The translations under genes and the position numbers were made by a program. The notes under the pieces are model-generated. The model made no database searches. It worked only from the letters and a program-made list of their open reading frames with translations, and was not told where the DNA came from. Source: Flagellimonas onchidii (lineage in GTDB: Bacteria > Bacteroidota > Bacteroidia > Flavobacteriales > Flavobacteriaceae). From it: a stretch of 64,000 nucleotides of DNA. The stretch lies in NCBI RefSeq assembly GCF_004804315.1, contig NZ_SRXX01000004.1:62001-126000 (forward strand), in the 5' to 3' direction. Below are positions 44,538 to 55,860 of this stretch, piece by piece (position 1 is the first letter of the stretch; every line of letters starts with the position of its first letter).

Positions 44538-44627
44538 GCTTTATAAACCTGTCAGTTTTTTGGTAATGGCATAATTTCTGCCCAAAGTTTCGAGAATTTT
44601 TAAAACAAATACCTAAAGATTAATAAT

Positions 44628-44906
44628 ATGGCTAAAGTTAACATCAAACCATTGGCAGATAGGGTTCTTATCGAGCCTGTTGAAGCCGAGACCAAAACAG
44701 CTTCTGGTATCATCATCCCAGATACCGCAAAAGAAAAACCTCAAAAAGGAAAAGTAGTAGCTGTTGGCCCGGGAACCAAAGATGAGGCTGTCACTGTAAA
44801 AGTTGGTGACACGGTTCTTTATGGCAAGTACGCGGGCACCGAATTAAAATTGGACGGTTCCGATTACTTGATAATGCGTGAAAGTGACATTTTAGCAATT
44901 GTTTAA
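44628..44906 (+). CDS. groES: Co-chaperonin GroES
   Basis: A 92-residue GroES. The mobile loop [20 protein letters not shown] and the C-terminal [13 protein letters not shown] are intact. It forms the lid of GroEL. It lies 22 bases ahead of groEL. No CIRCE inverted repeat was found upstream. Confidence 0.98.
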   Translation: MAKVNIKPLADRVLIEPVEAETKTASGIIIPDTAKEKPQKGKVVAVGPGTKDEAVTVKVGDTVLYGKYAGTELKLDGSDYLIMRESDILAIV

Positions 44907-44910
44907 TTAA

Positions 44911-46563
<1,653 letters not shown>

Positions 46564-46580
46564 TTCCAAACAACCATAAT

Positions 46581-46614
46581 AAAAAAAGCCCGCAAAATTT
46601 TGTGGGCTTTTTTT
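46581..46614 (+). terminator. Terminator after groEL
   Basis: Stem AAAAAAGCCCGCAAAA with a near-perfect complement, one G-T wobble, and a long T run to 46614. Confidence 0.9.
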
Positions 46615-46745
46615 ATACCTTAAACTCTCAAAAACTATTTCTTTCCAAATCCGTTGTTGGTACTTTCCCAAATGTCCTCTGTCTAATACTTTCGCAAATA
46701 CGTCTTTTATTGACTACTTTTTAAAGTTGATAATTTTCATCTGAA

Positions 46746-47942
46746 ATGAAGTACTCAAGAATCTATATTCCCATTTTTATTTTAGTAATATTCGCCTCGT
46801 TTATGAGCTCCTCAGAGACGGATAAAAGACCTTCTTTTGCCGTAATGGCTTATTATGTTCCAGAGCTAGATTATAGACCTGAGCAATTACCGTTGGAGCA
46901 GTTGACCCATATTATCTTCTCTTTTACAAAGGTCATTGATGGTGAAATGAAGTTCAAAAATGAAGAAACTGGCAGAAAACTCAGTCAGTTGGTCGCTCAA
47001 AGAAAGAATCATCCACATTTAAAGGTAATGATTGCTTGTGGTGGATGGGGAGCCGATGGCTTTTCAGACATGTCACATACCGCAGAAAATCGAAAGAAAT
47101 TTGTACAAAGTGTGGTTGAATTCAACAAAAAATATGAATTGGACGGAATTGATATCGATTGGGAATATCCCGCTATTCCTGCAGCAGGAACAGGTGCACG
47201 CCCCGAAGACAAACAAAATTTCACATCATTGATGAAAGAACTTAGGGAAGCTCTTGACGGTCTAGACAGGGAACAAACATTGACTTTTGCTTCTGCAGGA
47301 TGGAAACCGTATTACAAGAATATTGAGATTGGTGAGGTAATGAGGTATGCCAATTACATGAATGTAATGACCTATGATCAGATTGGTTCCAACTCGCCCT
47401 TTACAGGACATCATACCGCGTTGGGCTGGATCAAAGAAAAGGATGTTCAAAACACTCCTGCATGGAAATATGTAGAAGAAAGAAGAAAAACCTCAGATAA
47501 AGATCGAGATGCTTATGAGCCTCAATCTGCTGAAAAAATTGTCGCCTATTGCATGGATAAAGGCGTGAAAAAGGAACAAATCATAATAGGTGCTGCATTT
47601 TATGGAAGGGCCTGGAAAGGTGCTCATCCTGAAAATAACGGACTCTACCAAATGAATTCGGGAGCTCACATCGGATGGAGTACCTATAAACAAATCCGCA
47701 AAGAATTTGAACCCAATGAAGATTATAAAAGGTATTGGGATCCAATTGCAAAGGCGCCCTACATCTATAATGCCAAAGACAGTATTTTCATAAGCTATGA
47801 CGATTCTGTTTCCGTGCGCTTAAAAACAGAATATGCCATGAAAAAGAAACTAGGGGGCATAATGTTCTGGCAATTGGGCAATGACACCAAAGAAAAGAAC
47901 AGTCTTTTAAAATCCATTTACGACGCTTCAACCAAAAAATAG
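46746..47942 (+). CDS. GH18 chitinase-like glycoside hydrolase
   Basis: A 398-residue exported enzyme with an N-terminal signal helix. The GH18 motif LDGIDIDWEYP places the catalytic Glu at residue 140. The CGGWG element (99-103) is the substrate-cleft motif. It hydrolyses beta-1,4-GlcNAc linkages of chitin or N-glycans. No binding module. It leads a three-gene secreted glycan operon with genes 26 and 16 bases apart. Confidence 0.9.
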   Translation: MKYSRIYIPIFILVIFASFMSSSETDKRPSFAVMAYYVPELDYRPEQLPLEQLTHIIFSFTKVIDGEMKFKNEETGRKLSQLVAQRKNHPHLKVMIACGGWGADGFSDMSHTAENRKKFVQSVVEFNKKYELDGIDIDWEYPAIPAAGTGARPEDKQNFTSLMKELREALDGLDREQTLTFASAGWKPYYKNIEIGEVMRYANYMNVMTYDQIGSNSPFTGHHTALGWIKEKDVQNTPAWKYVEERRKTSDKDRDAYEPQSAEKIVAYCMDKGVKKEQIIIGAAFYGRAWKGAHPENNGLYQMNSGAHIGWSTYKQIRKEFEPNEDYKRYWDPIAKAPYIYNAKDSIFISYDDSVSVRLKTEYAMKKKLGGIMFWQLGNDTKEKNSLLKSIYDASTKK

Positions 47943-47967
47943 CCAAAATAACCACCAAACTACTTCA

Positions 47968-50199
47968 ATGAAAAAGCTAATTCCATTAATCTTAGTTCTT
48001 TTTGCACTCTGCCTCTGTTCTTGTTCGGACAACGGGTTGACCCTTGCCAAAAATGGAAAAACCAACTATGAAATTGTCATCCCAAAAGATGCAAGTGAAA
48101 CCATCAATAAATCAGCACAAACTCTTCAGCAGTACCTTCAAAAGGTAAGTAAGGCAGAACTGGCTGTTGTTTCAGAGGACGATCAAAATATAAAGAAGGG
48201 AAAAATATATGTTGGAATCCCGAAAGAAGAAAATCTTCAACCCCATGAAATAAGAATTGAGTCACAAAACAACGATTTGTTCATTTACGGTGAATCTGAT
48301 CTTGCAACACAAAATGCCGTTTTCGAGTTTTTTGAAAGTTATTTAGGATGTAAATGGTACGCTCCAGGAGTTGAATCGGTTCCAACTTTAAGAACGGTTG
48401 CTCTAGACAATCTGAATTTTAGCTACATCCCTGAAATAACAACAAGAACAGTACACTCTAGACTTTTTTATGACAATCATGATTTTGCAGATCAGTTAAA
48501 AGTTACTTACGAAGCCTTCCCTTATTATGTTCCTAATGCCCGGGTACATACTTTTCACAGATTTATGCCGGAAGAAACGTTCTATAAATCACACCCTGAA
48601 TACTATGCGCTAAGAGATGGCAAAAGACTACCTACACAACTTTGCCTTACCAACGAGACCGTTTTGGAAATAGTTAAGGATTCTGTAGCTGCCTATTTTA
48701 AAAGAAATCCGAAAACATCGGTTATTTCAGTAAGCCAAGATGACAATCAGCAGCATTGTCAATGTGATAATTGCAGGAAAATCGATTTAGAAGAAGGTAG
48801 TCCAGCGGGTTCAATGATTCATTTCGTGAACAAGGTTGCAGCTAACTTTCCCGAAAAAACCATTTCAACATTAGCTTATCAATACACCCGAAAGCCCCCT
48901 AAAATTAAGCCCGCATCAAATGTATTGATCACTCTTTGTTCCATAGAATGTGACCGAAGCGCTCCAATTGCTGAAAAATGCAAGGATTTTGCTGATGATC
49001 TCATCGGATGGGGCAAGCTCACCGACAACATAAGAATTTGGGATTACACCACCCAATTCACCAACTTTTTGGCACCTTTTCCCAACATTGGCACTATCCA
49101 GCCCAATATTCGTCTCTTTAGAGACAACAATGCCAAATGGGTTTTTGAACAGCACAGCAATAATCCAAGTGAACTTTTTGAGCTTCGTTCATACATCACC
49201 GCAAAACTGCTTTGGAACCCAGATTTGGATTTTAATTCACTATTAACTGAATTTACCAATGGGTATTATCAAGAAGCGGGTCCATTTGTAAAAAGTTACG
49301 TGGATTTGATTCATTCAAAAATTAAGGAACATCCAGACTTCTTTCTGTTCCTGTACGGAGACCCATCGGAAGCGTTTTCCTCCTATTTAAATCCAAGCTT
49401 ACTGGAAGAGTATTCCAACTTATTTGATCAAGCCGAAAAAGCAGTAGCTGACAAACCGTCGATTGTGGCTAGGGTTAAAATGGCTAGGCTGGGTGTCGAT
49501 TATGCAGTATTGGAAGCATGCAGAAAGAACCTTACGGAAAACTATAGTTTAATGGTAGAAGATGAAACTGCCAAACAGACCATAAACCCAATGGTGGCCA
49601 CATTACTAGATAATTTCATCAATACGGCACGAAATAACAATATCACAATGATGAATGAAATGAGGTTTACCGTAAACGAGTATGCTTCAAATTATATGTC
49701 AGCATTAAAAGTTGCACAAAGACCTAACAAAGCGAAAGGGAAAAAAGTGGTAAGCTTGACCCAACCTAAAAAATATGCCGATGAAGACCCCATGGTTTTG
49801 ACCGATAGTGCCCTGGGCGGAAGCAGTTTCTACGCAAATTGGTTGGGATATGAGGGGAATGACATGGAAGTTATTATTGATTTAGGTGAAACACAGAATA
49901 TTAGTGACATCTCCATGGCCTTTTTACAAGTGACCAACCATGTTGTATTTTTTCCTTCTTCAGTTACCTATTATGGCTCTAACGACAAGGTTAACTTCAA
50001 AGAATTAGGAAAGGTAAAAAACCCTTCTCCATTGAATAAAAAAAGTAAGGTCAACGACATCAACTATTTTGACTTAAAATTTAACCCGAAAGACTTACGC
50101 TATATCAAAGTTCATGCTAAAAATACCGAAACCCCATATTGGCACCATGCCGCCGGGCTGCCCTCATGGGTTTTTTCAGATGAGATCATAATCAATTAA
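47968..50199 (+). CDS. DUF4838 (alpha-glucuronidase-like) lipoprotein with discoidin-like tail
   Basis: A 743-residue lipoprotein, Cys19 in LCLCSC. The N-terminal part resembles the GH67-N-like domain that precedes DUF4838 (TNYEIVIPKDASETINK, FESYLGCKWYAPG). DUF4838 follows, with VISVSQDDNQQHCQCDNCR. The C-terminal beta domain (about 610-743) looks like a discoidin-type module. It probably hydrolyses or binds an acidic or amino-sugar glycan. The exact substrate is unknown. Confidence 0.8.
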   Translation: MKKLIPLILVLFALCLCSCSDNGLTLAKNGKTNYEIVIPKDASETINKSAQTLQQYLQKVSKAELAVVSEDDQNIKKGKIYVGIPKEENLQPHEIRIESQNNDLFIYGESDLATQNAVFEFFESYLGCKWYAPGVESVPTLRTVALDNLNFSYIPEITTRTVHSRLFYDNHDFADQLKVTYEAFPYYVPNARVHTFHRFMPEETFYKSHPEYYALRDGKRLPTQLCLTNETVLEIVKDSVAAYFKRNPKTSVISVSQDDNQQHCQCDNCRKIDLEEGSPAGSMIHFVNKVAANFPEKTISTLAYQYTRKPPKIKPASNVLITLCSIECDRSAPIAEKCKDFADDLIGWGKLTDNIRIWDYTTQFTNFLAPFPNIGTIQPNIRLFRDNNAKWVFEQHSNNPSELFELRSYITAKLLWNPDLDFNSLLTEFTNGYYQEAGPFVKSYVDLIHSKIKEHPDFFLFLYGDPSEAFSSYLNPSLLEEYSNLFDQAEKAVADKPSIVARVKMARLGVDYAVLEACRKNLTENYSLMVEDETAKQTINPMVATLLDNFINTARNNNITMMNEMRFTVNEYASNYMSALKVAQRPNKAKGKKVVSLTQPKKYADEDPMVLTDSALGGSSFYANWLGYEGNDMEVIIDLGETQNISDISMAFLQVTNHVVFFPSSVTYYGSNDKVNFKELGKVKNPSPLNKKSKVNDINYFDLKFNPKDLRYIKVHAKNTETPYWHHAAGLPSWVFSDEIIIN

Positions 50200-50214
50200 T
50201 ATAAAACCAAAAGA

Positions 50215-51699
50215 ATGAAGAATCGTTTGCCATTACTGATGGCCTTATTGACTTGTACAATATTTGCAACCAACATAAGCTGGTCGCAAGCAATTTATGA
50301 GGATGAACGCTACGTTCCCGAAACCGACCCTCTGGTATTGGAAAAACTGGAAAAATGGCAAGACTTAAAGTTTGGGCTATTGATGCATTGGGGTCCTTAT
50401 AGCCAATGGGGTATTGTTGAATCTTGGTCCATTTGCCCAGAAGAGTATGGTTGGTGTGAGCGAACAAAGGGATCCAATCCCGAAAATTATTTTGCCTATA
50501 AAAAGGAGTATGAAGATCTACAGAAGACCTTTAATCCAACTGGATTTGACCCCGAAAAATGGGCAAAAGCAGCAAAGCATGCGGGAATGAAATATGTTGT
50601 CTTTACCACAAAGCATCATGATGGCTTTTCCATGTTCGATACCAAGTACACGGATTACAAAATTACCGGCCCGGAAACTCCCTTTTCAACCCATCCCAAA
50701 GCCAATGTGACCAAAGAGATTTTTGATGCGTTTAGAGCGCAGAATTTTTGGGCTGGTGCCTATTTTTCAAAACCAGATTGGCACATGCCCGCTTATTGGG
50801 ATCCTTACTACCCCCCTCGTGACCGAAATGTAAATTATGAGCCGGAATCCAAGCCTGAAAAATGGCAAGAATTTGTGGATTTTACCCATAACCAAATATT
50901 GGAATTGCTAACAGATTACGGCAAAGTGGACATCCTTTGGCTGGATGGCGGTTGGGTTGCCAAAAAAACCGCTTCTACAATTAGCAGTTGGTACGATAGG
51001 CAAATGAAAAACAATAAAACGGGTTATTTAAAAACCAGAAACATCAACCAAGACATTAAAATGGATGAATTGGTTGAAAAGGCCAGAGAAAAACAACCCG
51101 GATTGATTGTCGTCGACAGGGCTGTTCATGGCAAAAACCAGAACTATTTGACCCCCGAAAACAGAGTTCCCGAAAAACCGTTGCCATACCCTTGGGAATC
51201 CTGTATTATCGCTGGCGGAGGATGGTCTTATTCATTCAATGCAAAATATATGTCAGGACGAGAGGCTGTGCATACTCTTGTGGATATCGTTGCCAAAGGA
51301 GGAAATCTTCTTTTGAATATTGCACCTAGCCCAAAAGGTGAATGGGATCAAGGTGCTTATCAACTTCTTGAAGAAATTGGCGATTGGATGGAAATAAATA
51401 GCGAGGCGATTTATGGCACCCGTTCCATGGCTCCCTACAAATTCGATAATGTATGTATAACCTCAAAACCTGATGGCTCCGTTTATCTTGTTTATTTGGT
51501 TGAGAAAGGTCAGGATTCTTTGCCCAATGAAATCGTCTTTCCAGATTATCATCCAAAAGGAAAAACAAGAGCTAGCATATTAGGGTTTAGCAGCAGGATC
51601 AAATCCAAGAAATCAGAAAAAGGTGTAGTTTTTGAAATCCCTGATGGCCTAAAACCCAAACTTTTAAAGACCAAAGCGTTCGTCATTAAAATAAAATAA
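50215..51699 (+). CDS. GH29 alpha-L-fucosidase
   Basis: A 494-residue exported enzyme. Signal peptide ends near TNISWSQ. MHWGPYSQWG and FTTKHHDGFSMF are the GH29 landmarks, and the catalytic nucleophile is expected at D244 (ILWLDGGW). It removes terminal alpha-fucose. It closes the GH18-DUF4838-GH29 run and is followed by a strong terminator. Confidence 0.9.
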   Translation: MKNRLPLLMALLTCTIFATNISWSQAIYEDERYVPETDPLVLEKLEKWQDLKFGLLMHWGPYSQWGIVESWSICPEEYGWCERTKGSNPENYFAYKKEYEDLQKTFNPTGFDPEKWAKAAKHAGMKYVVFTTKHHDGFSMFDTKYTDYKITGPETPFSTHPKANVTKEIFDAFRAQNFWAGAYFSKPDWHMPAYWDPYYPPRDRNVNYEPESKPEKWQEFVDFTHNQILELLTDYGKVDILWLDGGWVAKKTASTISSWYDRQMKNNKTGYLKTRNINQDIKMDELVEKAREKQPGLIVVDRAVHGKNQNYLTPENRVPEKPLPYPWESCIIAGGGWSYSFNAKYMSGREAVHTLVDIVAKGGNLLLNIAPSPKGEWDQGAYQLLEEIGDWMEINSEAIYGTRSMAPYKFDNVCITSKPDGSVYLVYLVEKGQDSLPNEIVFPDYHPKGKTRASILGFSSRIKSKKSEKGVVFEIPDGLKPKLLKTKAFVIKIK

Positions 51700-51720
51700 A
51701 TCAAGAACCAATAAACTTTC

Positions 51721-51753
51721 AAAACCGCTTCAATTAATTGAAGCGGTTTTTTT
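51721..51753 (+). terminator. Terminator of the glycan operon
   Basis: A perfect 15-bp palindrome (51721-51735 with 51736-51750) runs into T's on the plus strand. It separates the fucosidase from the convergent metal operon. Confidence 0.92.
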
Positions 51754-51767
51754 ATGCATTTTCCTTA

Positions 51768-52493
51768 TCACAACATCTGAAAAAGCATTGAAAATGCCAT
51801 AACCAACATAATTGCATTTTCAATAAACGTGGCCTCGGTCATGGGCAGGTTTAGGGCGGTTCCCAAACACGCACAGCGAATACTTTTCTTATCCAACAAG
51901 GTTTTGGTTACTCCAATGGTTGTAATGCCCAAAATAACAACAGTGATAACTAAAGCTGCGGTCACTTGAATGCGCATTAAAAATAAAAAACCCAAACCCA
52001 ATTCCAAGAAAGGGTATATCCAACCATATGCAGGCAAGACCTTGGCCAAAGGGTCGTACATTCTGAAACTCTCCGGGAATCCTTTCAAGTCCAAAAACTT
52101 AAAAAAGCTAAAGACAATGTAGAACAATCCCATAAAGTCCAGCATAGCTTCACCAAGATTCCAATCTTGATAGTTCAACAAAATAGAAGCCGTAAATAAA
52201 TAGGCGAAAATCAGGAATAACGGACGTAATTGCACCCATTTTGATTTTTCTCCCATCATTTCCCCGACAGTTGATACAACTTCCTTTTGAAACTGTTCGT
52301 GAATCCCATATTTATCTGGTAATACCGCTCTAAAATCTGCTATGGGAATATGGCTTTCCACAGTGATATGCGCCATTGAAGCCTCCAAATCCACATCGAC
52401 ATCTGTAACTCCCTTCACTTTTGAAAGTTTTTCCTTTACAGAAGCCACACATCCCTCACAGGTCATTCCTGTGACTTTATACGAATGTTTCAT
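51768..52493 (-). CDS. HMA-MauE fusion membrane protein
   Basis: A 241-residue protein. The N-terminal HMA domain has the GMTCEGC pair (C12 and C15), which binds Cu(I) or similar metals. The C-terminal four helices match MauE/DoxX-type proteins, with a CAC cluster (RCACLG) near the third helix. It probably delivers or senses metal at the inner membrane. It ends the metal operon. Confidence 0.85.
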   Translation of the reverse strand: MKHSYKVTGMTCEGCVASVKEKLSKVKGVTDVDVDLEASMAHITVESHIPIADFRAVLPDKYGIHEQFQKEVVSTVGEMMGEKSKWVQLRPLFLIFAYLFTASILLNYQDWNLGEAMLDFMGLFYIVFSFFKFLDLKGFPESFRMYDPLAKVLPAYGWIYPFLELGLGFLFLMRIQVTAALVITVVILGITTIGVTKTLLDKKSIRCACLGTALNLPMTEATFIENAIMLVMAFSMLFQML

Positions 52494-52499
52494 GATTTT

Positions 52500-52859
52500 T
52501 TAATGCTTATCACTATCGTCCGAATCATCTTCCCGGTATTTGCAGCAAGGATGAATATTGTCATATGCCTCTTGAGTAGCCTTTAATTCTTTGGTATCGT
52601 GTCCGGCCGTTACCAAAGCCGTTTTTATCTTCATGACATCGGTCTTTCGCTCATCAACTACCAGTGATAGTTGGTGCGACGGGATATCCCAAAGGGCGTA
52701 TTTAACACCGGGCACACCCAAAGCAGCTTTCTCAATTCGCATTTTGCACATTTCGCATTTGCCATCTACCTCAAACGCCATCTTTTTATTCTTATCCTGT
52801 GCCAAACCAATTGTTGAAACCAGTACGCATATTAAAATCAAAACTTTATTTTTCATCAT
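52500..52859 (-). CDS. Periplasmic HMA-domain metallochaperone-like protein
   Basis: A 119-residue exported protein. Signal peptide ends GLAQ; the HMA CxxC is C35/C38 (KCEMCKM). A second Cys pair lies near the C-terminus (HPCCKY). It probably shuttles metal in the periplasm between the TonB receptor and the HMA-MauE protein, 6 bases away. Confidence 0.82.
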   Translation of the reverse strand: MMKNKVLILICVLVSTIGLAQDKNKKMAFEVDGKCEMCKMRIEKAALGVPGVKYALWDIPSHQLSLVVDERKTDVMKIKTALVTAGHDTKELKATQEAYDNIHPCCKYREDDSDDSDKH

Positions 52860-52874
52860 TATATATTTAAGTTG

Positions 52875-55109
52875 TTAGGATTTAAATCTAAAACCTGCAT
52901 ACACCATTCGTCCAAAAATTGGGGCATATACAATGGTTGTGTCAAAGTTTGTTCCAAAAGGGTCATTGGACCCTAAAACTGGATTATCTTGCCTAAAATT
53001 AGTCAAATTCTCACCTCCCAAATAGACCTCAAATTTCTTTGAAAAGACCTTGGTCACTTGGGCATTCATTAAGCTATATCCATCGGCGAAATCCGCCAAT
53101 TGAAAATTGAAAGGGTTCGAAGAAGTACTCGGTAATCGTTGCTCTCCAAGAGCATGCAACGTATGGTCAAAACGCCATTGTGATCCGTTTTCGGTCGGAG
53201 TTGTGTTATAGCCAATATTGGTGAAAAATCGATGTCTGGCTTGCAACGGTTTTTGTAAAAGCCCCGTTTGATAATCCGTTTTCACATCATAAAACTTATA
53301 GGCCGTACGCAATTCCACATTGGGCAACACCTCGTGATTCAGTTCAACCTGAAGGCTGTTCGCATAACTTTTTCCATCCAAATTAGAGAAAACAACCTCA
53401 TTTGGGTTCTCCCAATCCACCACAATTTGATTGTTAAAATCGGTTCGGTAAAAATCCACTGAAAAGTTTCCTGGCCTTTCAAATAATGAGAAGCCTTGAA
53501 TAAAACTCACCCCAAGGTTTAAGGCTTTTTCAGGGTCAAAACCATAAACCTCTCCTCCATTGGTCTGTAATTGAATGGTTCTTGAAGAAGCGAAAAGGCG
53601 TTGGTTTTCGGCAAAGATATTGGCCACCCTTCTACCAATTCCAAAGGATCCTCTTAAACTTCCCTTTTCCCAAGGTGTATAACGGATATGGAATCGTGGT
53701 GTAAAAAATGTTCCCAATCGATTATGGGCATCCAACCGCAAACCAGCGGTAAAGCTCAATTTTTCCAAATTGGTATAACTGTATTCGAAAAAGGCCCCAG
53801 CGGAGATATCGGTACGACTGAATTCTTGAGTATTCACCAATTCGTCATATCCATCATAGGCGAACGTCAAACCCGTTTTGAACTTACTCTTCGTATTCCC
53901 AATAATGGAATTGAAAATTAGATTGGTATAAATACTTTCATGATCAATATTATAAATATTGAATCCGTAATAAGAGTCTTGTTTATGACTGCTGTACGAT
54001 GTTTGGAAACCGAAACTCTGATATGGCAATTCAGGGAAAACATACCCCAATTTTACCGAACCATCGAATCTTCGGGTATCTATTTCGCTTCCCCAGGCAT
54101 TGGTTGTAAACCTATCTGTGTCTGGATTAAAATCGGTCTGTCCAATCTGTTTTTCATCATTCAGATAGCGCACATTAAAAAAGCTCACCCATCCCTTTTC
54201 AGGATTTTGGTATTGCCATCGGTTCATGATATTGATTTGATTGGCCAGGGGATTATCCAAAAATCCATCATCGTTATTGTCCACTTCTACATCTCTACGG
54301 TTTCCATGCAAATACAATCCTGTACTCCATTTATCGGATAGTTTTGTATTAAGATGTGTGTTCAGTTCCAATCTTCCATTCAGATTGGCATAGCCATTAA
54401 CAAAAATGGGAGTGTCGGTTAAAGGTTTTTGAAGTTCAGTATTGATTTGGCCAGATATACTTTCATATCCATTGACCACACTACCCGCTCCCTTGGTAAT
54501 TTGGATACTTTCCACCCAAGTTCCCGGAGTAAAGGTCAAACCATAGGTTTGGGAAGCGCCTCGCACCATGGGAATATTCTCTTGGGTAATCAGCAAATAA
54601 GGACTTGTTAACCCCAACATCTGGATTTGCTTCGTCCCAGTTAGTGCATCATTGAAATTGACATCAATGGCCGGATTCGTTTCAAAACTTTCGGACAGAT
54701 TGCAACAAGCTGCCTTTAAAAGTTCTGCACTATTCACAGTAACTACATTTTGTGTGGAAAAAAAGGTCTTTTGCACAGCATCGCGCTCTTTTTCCACCAC
54801 GACCTCATCCAATTGGTTGGATGGCACCAACCAATGATGCACCATTTTGGGTTCATTAATGGTTAACGTATCCGTCTTGAACCCCACAAAACTGATAACA
54901 AGCTTGTTGTAATCTTTGGAATATGGAATACTGAAGGTTCCATTTTCTTTGGTAATGGTCCCTAATTGTGAATTTAACCAGTACACATTGGCGCCAGCAA
55001 GGCCAATATGTTTATTTTCTGCATTGGCCTCCATAACCATACCCTCAATTTTATCTTGGGCGGTCAGCAGCATGGGAAGCCAAAAAAGTAGTATTAAAAT
55101 ATGTTTCAT
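52875..55109 (-). CDS. TonB-dependent receptor
   Basis: A 744-residue outer-membrane importer. Signal peptide ends LLTAQ. A carboxypeptidase-regulatory-like domain (IEGMVMEANAENKHIGLAG) leads into the plug, which contains an unusual AACCNLSESFETNPAID stretch with adjacent cysteines, and then the barrel ending in an aromatic residue pair (VYAGFRFKS). Start chosen at ATG 55107-55109. The plug cysteines and HMA neighbours suggest copper or another soft metal as cargo (inference). Confidence 0.9.
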   Translation of the reverse strand: MKHILILLFWLPMLLTAQDKIEGMVMEANAENKHIGLAGANVYWLNSQLGTITKENGTFSIPYSKDYNKLVISFVGFKTDTLTINEPKMVHHWLVPSNQLDEVVVEKERDAVQKTFFSTQNVVTVNSAELLKAACCNLSESFETNPAIDVNFNDALTGTKQIQMLGLTSPYLLITQENIPMVRGASQTYGLTFTPGTWVESIQITKGAGSVVNGYESISGQINTELQKPLTDTPIFVNGYANLNGRLELNTHLNTKLSDKWSTGLYLHGNRRDVEVDNNDDGFLDNPLANQINIMNRWQYQNPEKGWVSFFNVRYLNDEKQIGQTDFNPDTDRFTTNAWGSEIDTRRFDGSVKLGYVFPELPYQSFGFQTSYSSHKQDSYYGFNIYNIDHESIYTNLIFNSIIGNTKSKFKTGLTFAYDGYDELVNTQEFSRTDISAGAFFEYSYTNLEKLSFTAGLRLDAHNRLGTFFTPRFHIRYTPWEKGSLRGSFGIGRRVANIFAENQRLFASSRTIQLQTNGGEVYGFDPEKALNLGVSFIQGFSLFERPGNFSVDFYRTDFNNQIVVDWENPNEVVFSNLDGKSYANSLQVELNHEVLPNVELRTAYKFYDVKTDYQTGLLQKPLQARHRFFTNIGYNTTPTENGSQWRFDHTLHALGEQRLPSTSSNPFNFQLADFADGYSLMNAQVTKVFSKKFEVYLGGENLTNFRQDNPVLGSNDPFGTNFDTTIVYAPIFGRMVYAGFRFKS

Positions 55110-55189
55110 TGTTATGTATTGAATAATTGTTGAAATAAAAATCAATGCCCGAATCATATGAAACGGGGAAATCATTAGTATTCAATACA

Positions 55190-55600
55190 TCAAATCAAGA
55201 AGACCTGGTCCAAGACATGTATGTCCCTGACCAAAATGGGAGGTGGATATTTTTCATGCGGAACAGGAAGTTCCTCAACAGGGGTGAACAAATCAAGGTA
55301 GGAATGGGCAAAGGCCACCAAAAAAACTTGGTGCTCAAAATCCAAATCCGAATTGGAAAGTTTTAAATCATCCTGTCCTTCAAGCGTAAAAGATTCGTCA
55401 TCACAGCAATGGTTGTCATCCGCGTCCGTTTCCATAGCCGCCATTGCTTCTTCCATACCACAATTATCTGCATGGGCAAAGAACGCAATATCCATAACCC
55501 GGCCCATACACAAATGCTTATCCACTGTCCACGACATGGTAGACAGCAACACCATCATTGCTAGGGATATAGAACCGATATTACGAAGGATGTCATTCAC
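55190..55600 (-). CDS. HYC_CC_PP family protein
   Basis: A 136-residue protein with an N-terminal helix. It shows the family marks: HLCMG near 29, a DDNHCCDD pair of adjacent Cys, and YPPP near the C-terminus. It probably is envelope-located and metal-linked because of its operon partners. It starts the operon, with the TonB receptor 80 bases downstream. Confidence 0.75.
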   Translation of the reverse strand: MNDILRNIGSISLAMMVLLSTMSWTVDKHLCMGRVMDIAFFAHADNCGMEEAMAAMETDADDNHCCDDESFTLEGQDDLKLSNSDLDFEHQVFLVAFAHSYLDLFTPVEELPVPHEKYPPPILVRDIHVLDQVFLI

Positions 55601-55860
55601 ACCACAAAGTTAAGAAAACCTAATTTCACGACTACCAGCATTAACACACTTTTAAAAACCAGCCTGAAGTCAACAATGTTTACAAGTGGCACTTTGCAGC
55701 TGCACAAAGGCTTCAAGAAGTAATTACCAAAATAGGAACAAGTTAAATTCCTGCCTTTTTTAAAATGAAAATTCAAAACGGTTGCTTGATTTTAATAACC
55801 CACATTCTCAGATTTGCCTTCATTTTCTTTAAATTTATTTTCTCATTTGAATTCTCTATT

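Noticed and set aside
44483-44627. CIRCE operator ahead of groES
   Set aside because: No TTAGCACTC-N9-GAGTGCTAA inverted repeat is present.
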